64,000 nt of DNA from Bemisia tabaci (Eukaryota > Arthropoda > Insecta > Hemiptera > Aleyrodidae), in contig NC_092793.1 of the NCBI RefSeq assembly GCF_918797505.1, positions 77,311,912 to 77,375,911 on the forward strand, read 5' to 3'. This document shows positions 56,110 through 64,000 of this stretch, one piece after another. The notes beneath the pieces are model-generated. The model ran no database searches, was not told the origin of the DNA, and saw only the letters and a list, made by a program, of their open reading frames with translations. The number at the start of each line of letters is the position of its first letter. Position 1 is the first letter of the stretch. The translations under genes were made by a program, and so were the position numbers.

Positions 56110-57024
56110 CCCTGGTAAAAGTTGACGATAGGAGCTGCGTTTCAAAATACCAGAGGAATTCCTATAGCCGACTAAAGAAGGCTATTGAAAATCATATAGC
56201 TGACTGCAGAAAGCGGAGCAAATCATGTAGCCGGGCTATACGAAGCTATAAAAAAGTATACAGTCGGGCTGTAGTTCCTATATCGCCGGGCTTTACACTT
56301 TATCGCCATTGGCTATGAAAGGCTAAAAGAAATTGTGTAGAAATTCGTGAGCTTTGGAAATCATTAGGTACTTAAGTTTGATACAGAACTACCTTAATAT
56401 TTACAAAACGTACATTATATTTTCCATCAAAACATATTTTATTTCATCAATTGAAATGAGAATAGTCCATTCAGAATGTGAAAACATTTCAAAATCATGA
56501 GTTAAAAAACGCTGACTCCGCGAGATTAAATATTAGAGCCTAACACAAAGCGGAGCGGCGATGCACTGGCGCCTACAAACCTAACAGGGATACTTCACGC
56601 ATTGCGCAATGCGTGAAGTATCCCTGTTAGGTTTGTAGGCGCCAATGCGCGTTTCGCGTTCTCTGCCCGCCCGCCGCCGCGCCGCAGCGTGCCACGGCGT
56701 CTGAAGCGACTATTTCACACCAGAGGTATTGTACAGTATCATAAGAAATTGAAGGCGCTCCAGCATATTAAGAATGACAGGCATCCTTCAAAAGTACGGA
56801 GCTTTCCTCGCAAAATAAATCAAGATATTACGGCAGAAAAAGAGAGCGGTAGTCCAAAAACTAACTCAGTCCTAGTATCCGTAATTAGTAACGTTTAGCA
56901 TCAACTTTATCGTCTGGCTGTTGCTTAGTCGCCATCGGCTATAAAAGGCTGTAAGAAATTGTACAGCCGGCTTTAGGTGTATAGTATTTTGGAACACACA
57001 TTCTACTGCCCATTTTTACCAGGG
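56110..57024. mobile_element. CCCTGGTAAAA element, copy 3 (915 bp)
   Basis: Same orientation and order as 4101-5036. CC direct flanks. The internal GGCTATA/TATAGCC words and the palindrome position (about 460 bp from the left end) agree with the other copies. Confidence 0.8.
56568..56643. repeat. Perfect 76-bp GGCGCC palindrome
   Basis: Identical by eye to 30864-30939, with no arm mismatch. Confidence 0.9.
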
Positions 57025-57124
57025 CCTAGTTAGTCGACGATAATCATAACCACACATTGAAAAGTGTGGGCAAGGAGGAGAGGAGAAGAAAAGGAGGAAA
57101 AATTTGGAAAAGAAAATGAAAAAA

Positions 57125-57178
57125 GGATGATTATGATAATGACGATGATGATGAAGATAGTAATGATGATGATGATAG

Positions 57179-57209
<31 letters not shown>

Positions 57210-57267
57210 AAAGATGATGATGATAAAGATGATGATGATAATGATGATGATAATAATGATGATAATA

Positions 57268-57301
<34 letters not shown>

Positions 57302-57322
57302 TGCCATCAAATGATGATGATA
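57125..57322. repeat. (GAT)n microsatellite
   Basis: About 200 bp of GATGAT / GATAAT / GACGAT repeats. It produces methionine- or serine-repeat frames on both strands that are not genes. Confidence 0.95.
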
Positions 57323-57779
57323 TGTAAGATAAACGTAGGAATTTTTTTTTAAATTAATGCCAAACCGTTTCTGCTTTGTGATTGTGCAAAATGAATTTTT
57401 GAATCCCCGAGAGTAAACATTTCCACCTGTCACCAAAATGTTAGAGAATTGTCTCTCATTGTCTCTAACGCGACCTCTCCTAAACTAATTCAAAGAACCG
57501 ATCTGTACCCACTACTCCTAGTTGAACGTCAGCTCTAGGAAAAAGCAGAATTCTGCTTGGACCCGATTTTGAATTATGAGAGTTGAGCGATCCATTAACT
57601 GGACCAAAGACAGCTTGCCAAAAACACAGGGCGTAAACAGCGAGTGATTCAAATTAAGACTGTAAATTAAAAATGTCTCCGGCGTCATTGTAGCGTGAGT
57701 AATGGGATGAAAGGACGTCCTTTGGAGGAAAGAAGATTGGAGCCATAAAAGGAAACTAAATGAATTGAAGGGATTCAAA
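57323..57779. other. Non-coding DNA, no feature recognised
   Basis: Nothing recognisable. Confidence 0.3.
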
Positions 57780-58135
57780 GCGGAGCGCTGGCTCTGGGAG
57801 CACGATCAAACGGCGGGCCCGCTCCGTGATTGGTTTCAATATTTTCCGCGAGCGCAAAACGCCACCGCCGCCTCCGCCACCGCTGCCGCTGCGTTGAGCC
57901 TCTGTGATGTGCTTAAGACTCCGGAGCCTTGATTTTCTCTACATCACGTTGCCTCAGTGTTGTCTCTCAATTACTTCTTTTGACATAATCTCATATTCCG
58001 GCCGTTCCGCGCTCCCTGGATTATCGCTAAACGTTCGATTCCCCACTGATCGCCCCGCCAAGTCGCTAGCGTTCAGCCGAACGAGGAGCAGTGGCGTGGC
58101 GTGCTTTGCAATAAATCGATTGATCTACCCCTCAA
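57780..58135. other. GC-rich island
   Basis: Contains CCACCGCCGCCTCCGCCACC and CAATAAATCGATTGATC. No repeat partner or domain. Possible regulatory DNA. Confidence 0.3.
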
Positions 58136-58387
58136 ACCTATAGGAAAGGATCGATAAACAGGGTTTTCGCGACGGACACCTTGATAATCGATCCTTTACC
58201 ATAGTCTTAAACGGGGATATATCGATAATCGATCATTCACGCCTCCGACTGCCAAAGAAACAGGATTGATTAACATTGGACTTGCTTCCTAAGCAATGAA
58301 TTACTTGCGCTAGTGGCGATTCTTCGAATTTAGCAACACTGTCTTTCTCGATTCATATGTATGTTAAACAATCGATTCCAGCAGCCT

Positions 58388-58665
58388 GATTATTGAAATT
58401 TTTTGTTTGTCGGATCGACATAGATGACATAGGTTAAAAGGCAGAGCGTGATTGGTCGGCTATGTCTTATCGCTGCTTTATCGTGCCTTTGTCAGGTGGA
58501 ATGATCGACATACTGTCGGAAACTTAAGAGGTGCCGTTAGCTTGTCGATCATTCCACCTGACAAAGGCACGATAAAGCAGCGTTAAGACATAGCCAACCA
58601 ATCACGCTCCGCCTTTTAACCTATGTCATCTATGTCGATCCGACAAACAATAAATTTCAATAATC
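58388..58665. repeat. Long near-perfect hairpin, 123-bp arms
   Basis: The arms 58388-58510 and 58543-58665 are reverse complements with about ten mismatches or indels (for example TTTGTTTGTCGGATCGACAT against ATGTCGATCCGACAAACAA), with a 32-bp loop. It is too long for a normal microRNA precursor; a transposon or hairpin-siRNA locus is likelier. Confidence 0.88.
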
Positions 58666-58777
58666 GCCCCGCAGGCGAGGAAGCCTGTCTCGCCTAGAAT
58701 CGATATATTCAGCGGATTTAAATGGAGAATTTACAATGTCGCCAACTATCTGGAATTGCCGCAATGGCTTGCGCCTA

Positions 58778-60224
58778 CACTGAAAAAAATAATCGGTGGG
58801 ATTTACCAGAGTTTGGGTGTTATTTACCATACTGTCTACTTGATTTTTTACACAGTGAAGCTGCAGCATAGTTACCAATATACCGGTATGGTAAATAACA
58901 CGATACGGCTGACACTGTGCGACACAGTGCCAGTGTGGCGTTCCCGACTGACTAGTATGGTAATTTCAAGCATCCAGATGCTGCGACAAACCTTGTAGAT
59001 TCTAAAATCCACTCATCTTATATTATTAAATGCTTTTGATGAAAGTCGTGGATATTTTACTTACATCTTACTTTTAGAAATTCCGTTACATACACAATCA
59101 ATGGCAGTTAAAGACAGTTTCAACGAGAAATAGCAGATAATTGCTTCACTGATTTCAAGTAAATGATACCAAAACCATACTTGTTATACGCGTTAAGGTA
59201 TCATTTACAGACTAAATCAGATCCACGGAAAATTTAATTGCATATAATAAATAGATAGTTCAAAATATACCCACAAAAAGACACTACATGAAAATCCAAT
59301 CGCACGGTTCACGGTGGGGCAGAAGCTGCCAAATTTTGCTTAAAGTTACAGTTAAACATCAATCCCACGCACATTTGTCTCTTCATCTGAGTATGTTGAG
59401 CTTCGAAAATTTTAACAAGAATATAGATATACCTACGAACGAAGTATTCAAAAATCACTTCTAGTCGATTATTTTCAAATTACTTCCGCACTTTTATGTT
59501 TTCGAAATGACTTTACACAGAACCGATATTCACTGGATTGCAGAACAACTTTGCGAAGGTTTTCAAATTTTCAGGATTCCTTCACTTTGCAAGCCAGATT
59601 CATTGTAGCAACTCCTAACCTCCAGAAATTGGTCGATACGAATAACGAAAAAATCTCAGAAAATGTATGTGGCAGATCAATATAGATAGATTCGAAGAGA
59701 AGACGGTACCTTTAGGGACAATTCGAACACAAATTTGGGCAAATTACGCGTGGATTCACATGGATTAATATGGATCAATAAAACACAGCCACGGACTCCG
59801 ACCCTCAACGTGATAAATTTATAACTGACAAACAGACAAACGAAAAATGGCGGACCACAGACCGCAGCGCAGTCAAGCGGGAGCTCTCACCATGCTGACT
59901 ATACCAGTATGGTAAATTTAACCTACCAACACCATGACCAGTCGCATACAGATGCCTACAGATATCAAACGCAAGTGTTACCATGTTATCCCATACTTTT
60001 AACTCATCGTATGGTAAAAAATACCCAGCTGATGGTGAGAAATACCTAAACGATGGACAGACACACCTAACTGATATTTACAATCCGGGTATGGTAATTT
60101 TTATATCGAGTATGATTCTCACTTTCATCTAGATGCTTAAATCGACCATTATTTGGCTTTTTATCACCATATTTTTTTTTACTATACCATTATGGTCAAT
60201 CCCACTTCCACTTTTTTTTCAGTG
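58778..60224. mobile_element. CACTGAAAAAAA element, copy 3 (1.45 kb)
   Basis: CACTGAAAAAAATAATCGGT at left, TTTTTTTTCAGTG at right, with TA on both sides (58776-58777, 60225-60226). Near both ends the interior is filled with TATGGTAAAT / ATTTACCATA words; the middle 900 bp is ordinary AT-rich sequence without a convincing frame. Confidence 0.8.
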
Positions 60225-60247
60225 TATCGAGCATCAAAGTGATTCCA

Positions 60248-60520
60248 CACGGAGAAAGAACTTCAAGCTTGGAGCCCGAAGTTCAGATCCTATGGATCTC
60301 TGAGGTTTTCGGATCGAGCATCCGAAACTTGATTTTCAGCTGCCGAAGTTGGGGTCACAATCTGAAGTACTTAAGTACTTCGGTCGCAACTTTCATAGGG
60401 AGTTAACCAAAGTAGTGCATGAGATTCGTGACCTCAACTTCGGCAGCTAGACTTCCGATGACGAACTTCACAGATCCATATGACCAGATCGTCAGGTCCC
60501 ACGTGAGAAGGTTTTCCGTG
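60248..60520. mobile_element. CACGGA-ended foldback with CCGAAGTT words
   Basis: CACGGAGAAAGAACTTC and GAGAAGGTTTTCCGTG are the inverted ends. Inside, AACTTCGG / CCGAAGTT and GGATC words repeat in both orientations (ACTTAAGTACTTCGG at the centre). It starts only 24 bp after the previous element. Confidence 0.65.
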
Positions 60521-60693
60521 TATTGCACTTTCGAGATGAATGCAATAATTTTTGCCGGAATTCTCGGTTAGGCGGTATTGCTCCTTAGCCTTTGTAGTGC
60601 CTCTTGTTGCACCCTTCGTACACCACCGCGATATCTCCCGATATAGAGGGGCTCATTTCGTATTGATGCGTCCATTCGACGAAGGAATACCGC

Positions 60694-61249
60694 AATGGAC
60701 CACTAGACAAGGTACGAGTTTAAGCATTCTAATACATGTTTCCGAACCAGAATTTCACGCGAAACACGATTTGCGCAACGAAAATTACTGAAATCAACTC
60801 CTAAGGAAGATATTAACGTTTTTATTTCACATTGGTTATGAAGAATTTGAAAGGCCCGCTCACAAGAAACTCAAAGCTCTACGAAAGTCAAATCGCGCAC
60901 CACAACGGTTTCAGCGAGCCTCTCAATCGAGCAAACGTTCATTTCCCACCATGTGTTGTTCAAACTATGAGCAATTTGCGATAGCTGAGCCAAAGCGTCA
61001 AGATCGAAGTTGCCAAATTTTTACATCCCAGAGACTGTCATGATAACGTTTAGTGCTCGATGTGAATCACGTAGAGCATTGAGTTTTCATGAGCGGGTGG
61101 TTTGAATTCACGCATTAAGAATCATTAAATATCTTCGTAAGGTATTAATTTTGGTAATTTTCGTTGAACGCATCGTGTTCTACGTGAAATTTTGGTCAAG
61201 AAACATGTATCAGAATGCTGAAATTCGTACCTTGGCTAGTGGTCCATTT
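60694..61249. mobile_element. TGGACCACTAGACAAGG element, copy 2 (556 bp)
   Basis: AATGGACCACTAGACAAGGT and ACCTTGGCTAGTGGTCCATT are the inverted ends, pairing on through AGCATTCTAATACATGTTTC and ATTTCACG..ACACGAT. Non-coding. Confidence 0.85.
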
Positions 61250-61369
61250 CTTCGGACTCTCGTGGTGCAAGGGATCGGAGGATGGTTCACTCCACCCAGT
61301 TGCTTTTATTAGTGAAACATCCATGTTCACGTCGATGAAACCCACAAAACGAATGCTCTTTTCATGTTC

Positions 61370-61740
61370 GGCGCGGACAGGACGCGCGGGACCGGGATAC
61401 CGTGGACCGGAGCTCATAGAGAAGCCGCCTCCACCACATACACACCTTGTAAACAGAGCGTAAAAATTATGAAGCGTCATTAGCAGGAGTGGGAAAGGCG
61501 GAAAAAACGGGCGGCGGACCGCGAGAGGAGGCGCGGGTGCCGGCGCGGACAAGGCGCGCTGCCACTTCCACGCCGCGGCTTTCACCTAACTCAACGCGAC
61601 AGCAACCGCGTCGCCATCGCGCCGTGTCAAATCCCGAGCCTGGGACGACTGGGTGCCGACTCCATTTGGATTTTTCCATCCCGATGATATGATTCATCTC
61701 CCCGCTCCGGCGGTTTTTCGCGTTTTCTAGGGGCGTTTGC
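61370..61740. other. GC/CpG-rich island
   Basis: Overlapping frames on both strands (129-codon minus, 67- and 82-codon plus) with low-complexity Pro/Arg/Ala composition. No signal peptide followed by a Dscam-like donor could be identified, though exon 1 of that gene would be expected somewhere to this side. Confidence 0.35.
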
Positions 61741-63007
61741 ACGGAGGCTGTCCCAAAACAACTGGGATCGTATGTGACCTATGGTTGTTGGGCCTCTGCA
61801 CACGCTTCTACCCCACGCTGTAGGGCTTCCGAATGATAGTGAGGCTAATCTTCATGAACCCCCGATAAAGAATTTGTCGTAGAATGCATTTCCATGGCCA
61901 TGAAAATAGTCGGTTGGAAGGAAGTATTCTATTTGGGCGTTTTGTTAGGTCCGATCGGGTTAGAAGAAATTATTTTATTTTGGGATTTGGTAAGCTTAGG
62001 TCAGCTTAGGCTCAGTGAGATTGGGTTAGTTTTCTAACAGTCCAGAAATCCGATTGTCTCACGCACAGGATTGTGTAGCAGTGAGTCTGTATTTCAGAAA
62101 TTAATATAAATGCAGTTTGCGGCAGGGTATAACTACTGTATATAGGGTGTAACTACAAACCAAGCCAAAGTTCAGCTAATTTGATCAAAAACTCGCCGAG
62201 TTGCAGCATTTTATCGGAGGCGAGTTAAAATTAGATCTCTAGGAATTTCAAGTGAATTTCAGTCGCGAACTGGTCCCCTATCTCTCCGGGAATCACGATG
62301 CGGATCGCGACACTGTATACCATGTGGATATTGGTCTGGGTGCATGCTCCACTTATTTACAAGTGTTTCATTGCAATTGAGACATTTTGTCCACCTAACA
62401 GCCCAGTGCCGCCAGTGACAATCTAGCGTGGCGTCCTCTCGTGTCGCCCAATAGGTTTACTCGCAAAGTTTCGGAAAAAGCTTTATGCCACCGTAAAATG
62501 GTACACTCACCAAGTCGATTTTGTCCACAGGCATCTCAAATCTCATTCACAGAAGCAGATGCAGATAACCCGAGGCGATAACTTTTACGTGTGGTATGCT
62601 GCTACTCTTGAATAATTCTTGGTTAGATTTTGAGTTTAAACAAGCGCAAAAATTTGACAATTTTTACAGGATGTATATTCATAATTAAATTTTTAAGAGA
62701 AAAAGGGAGGTGGAGGAAAAGGCGTTTTCGTTTTTCTTCGTATAGTGGACATACATAAAGACGTGATCGACTGCCAAGTGAGAATTTAGACAAGATGTAC
62801 AAGAAGGGCGATAACATTAGATCATCTACAAACCATGGGTTTATGTGCCCAGTTCTAAAAGTCTGTTGAGTACTACTTGCTAAAAAAGAATCAGACCTCA
62901 AATTGAAAAAAAGAAAGAGAAAAATTGACACAGCCGCAGATCGAAAAGACGTAATCAGGCCCGTTTTTTAACTTCCCTCCCGAAATATTAACAGCAAAGA
63001 GCGGAGC
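61741..63007. other. Mostly unassigned DNA
   Basis: A minus frame at 62623-62931 (102 codons) has FRTGHINPWFVDD, faintly like decayed retroelement coding sequence, but this is not enough to call it. Nothing else is recognised. Confidence 0.3.
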
Positions 63008-63135
63008 ATTGACATTTCACGCCTCGCGCCAAAGCGCCTTCAATTTTGCAGAAGCAACACGGACATCTATCAAGCACGAATAGTTGTATCTCTGCGCCGT
63101 TATCAACGACCTTTCCTTCGCTGTATTCCCACGTT
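63008..63135. repeat. Dispersed repeat, CAACACGGACATC family (copy 2)
   Basis: Reverse complement of 42868-42998: GCGCCTTCAATTTTGCAG, GCAACACGGACATC, AATAGTTGTATCTCTGCGCC. Confidence 0.65.
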
Positions 63136-63478
63136 GTGTCGGTTCTGTTTTTCTTGGTTGTAGTGGTACTTCAAAAATTACGTACGCAACACAGCCGAAG
63201 GTATGACAGACATAATCGGGCCTCGTTTTTCAACTCTTCTTCCGAATCGGAGCGACATCTCAAGTCTGGAACACACGTGAATGACCTGCTTCTCTTCAGC
63301 CAAGATTTTCAACAGATTCTTGTACTTTTTCAAAAACCGGAAAATGGCATCGCAGTGGCAGTTACAATTTACACAACTTAGCGACATTGCATTTTCTCCA
63401 TTCAATCACATTATATATCATCTATTCTAGGTGAGGTCAATAAATCTCGAGGTTGAGGTTCTTCCCTATACTTTCAAA
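63136..63478. other. Non-coding DNA
   Basis: Overlapping frames of 111 and 75 codons on opposite strands without domains. Nothing recognised. Confidence 0.3.
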
Positions 63479-63603
63479 TGGACGTATTTCTGCCAAACAG
63501 AACTATGTGCTTTAAGACATGATCCCTGATACCCATAAGAATATGTGCATAACAGGGCTCACGTCATAATGCACATAGCTCTGTTTGATATAAATACGTC
63601 CAA
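63479..63603. mobile_element. TTGGACGTATTT palindromic MITE (copy 4)
   Basis: TGGACGTATTTCTGCCAAAC and GTTTGATATAAATACGTCCA are inverted, with AGAACTATGTGC / GCACATAGCTCT next. It shares ACCCATAAGAATATGTGCAT in the loop with 7451-7576 in inverted form. Confidence 0.8.
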
Positions 63604-64000
63604 ATTTACAAACCCAGTATGATAACTTGCCAGAATCACCACGGAACGAAATGGTAGTGACGTCATTACGCGATTTGACCAAGGGAGTTTCATTGCCCTG
63701 ATTCGCATTCATGTTCGTTGAGACTCATAACGTAATGAAGCTCTATCCCCCATCGGCATATTTATACAGTGCTGCCAATTTGTGTCGCGATACTGCCGTT
63801 CTCGGTTCTGCTCGAATTATTCCAAAAACTCTCATAGATTTGGCAGCGGTGGTTCAAACCCTGGCATCGGTCGCGGCGAGGCAGAGAGCACACAAAAGAC
63901 CGGCCCCCGTCTCCGACCTGGCTGCAAACCGCAATACAGGAACAAAGCCTCACCGACAGCGACAGAGCGTAGAGGCGAGGCTGTGGAATGGGGAGCTGGG
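63604..64000. other. GC-richer DNA at the window edge
   Basis: A 63-codon minus frame (63762-63953) has no support. Composition rises toward the edge; nothing is recognised. Confidence 0.3.

Noticed and set aside
57064..57436. Methionine-rich plus frame and serine-rich minus frame
   Set aside because: Both are translations of the GAT microsatellite.
58388..58665. microRNA precursor
   Set aside because: Arms of 123 bp are too long and too perfect for a typical precursor; a MITE or siRNA hairpin fits better.
62623..62931. 102-codon minus frame as a retroelement protein
   Set aside because: Only a faint resemblance; no catalytic or zinc-knuckle motif could be identified.
1..64000. CRISPR arrays, bacterial operons or prophage
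   Set aside because: No regularly spaced direct repeats with spacers and no ribosome-binding-site gene clusters; splice sites, SINE and MITE content indicate a eukaryotic nuclear genome.

Overview
This window looks like a stretch of insect nuclear genome. It is AT-rich, has no dense gene array or operons, and is crowded with short inverted-repeat transposons nested in one another. Several repeat families (TIRs built on GTTAAACAGAAAGGAACC, on AACGCCGTATGAAC, and on TGGACCACTAGACAAGG) resemble ones I associate from memory with the whitefly Bemisia tabaci. A sap-feeding hemipteran is therefore my best guess; no search was run to confirm it.

Real coding sequence is sparse. (1) On the minus strand two exons encode the two halves of one I-set immunoglobulin domain of the Dscam family. 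They lie at 43582-43734 (first half) and 24449-24591 (second half), with consensus splice sites and matching phase-2 junctions, and are separated by an intron of 18,990 bp. The first exon, with the signal peptide, and all later exons were not recognised, so much of the window is probably intron of this gene. (2) On the plus strand at 14596-14970 and 16273-16641 lie two tandem copies of a gene for a small secreted protein of about 120 residues, in duplicated segments of about 1.5 kb each. The pair is about 74% identical by hand alignment, keeps its signal peptide, two N-glycosylation sequons and three cysteines, and has a strongly diverged patch in the middle. No family is recognised. If the Dscam gene continues to the left, this pair sits antisense inside one of its introns. 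(3) Two orphan C-terminal tails of non-LTR retrotransposon polymerases are at 19406-19579 and 50353-50760.

Most of the rest is mobile DNA. It includes a hAT-type element with a perfect 8-bp target duplication (52760-53685), a Helentron-like element abutting the tandem duplication (13432-13750), three elements with CACTGAAAAAA ends (two with TA target duplications), three 0.9-kb CCCTGGTAAAA elements with a 76-bp palindrome at their core, a 1.9-kb CAATATTG-rich foldback element carrying a tRNA-derived SINE and a LINE tail, and many MITEs. At 30168-31565 four layers are nested. Three long near-perfect hairpins (24713-25222, 32149-32715, 58388-58665) could give double-stranded RNA if transcribed.

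Between the transposons are GC- and CpG-rich islands without visible repeats (about 10.9-11.6, 18.4-19.1, 33.2-33.7, 35.6-36.2, 39.75-39.93, 41.2-41.6, 46.6-47.1, 55.6-56.1, 57.8-58.1 and 61.4-61.7 kb). They are the best candidates for conserved regulatory DNA. The most unusual theme is a class of elements whose interiors are made almost wholly of degenerate copies of one short palindromic word.
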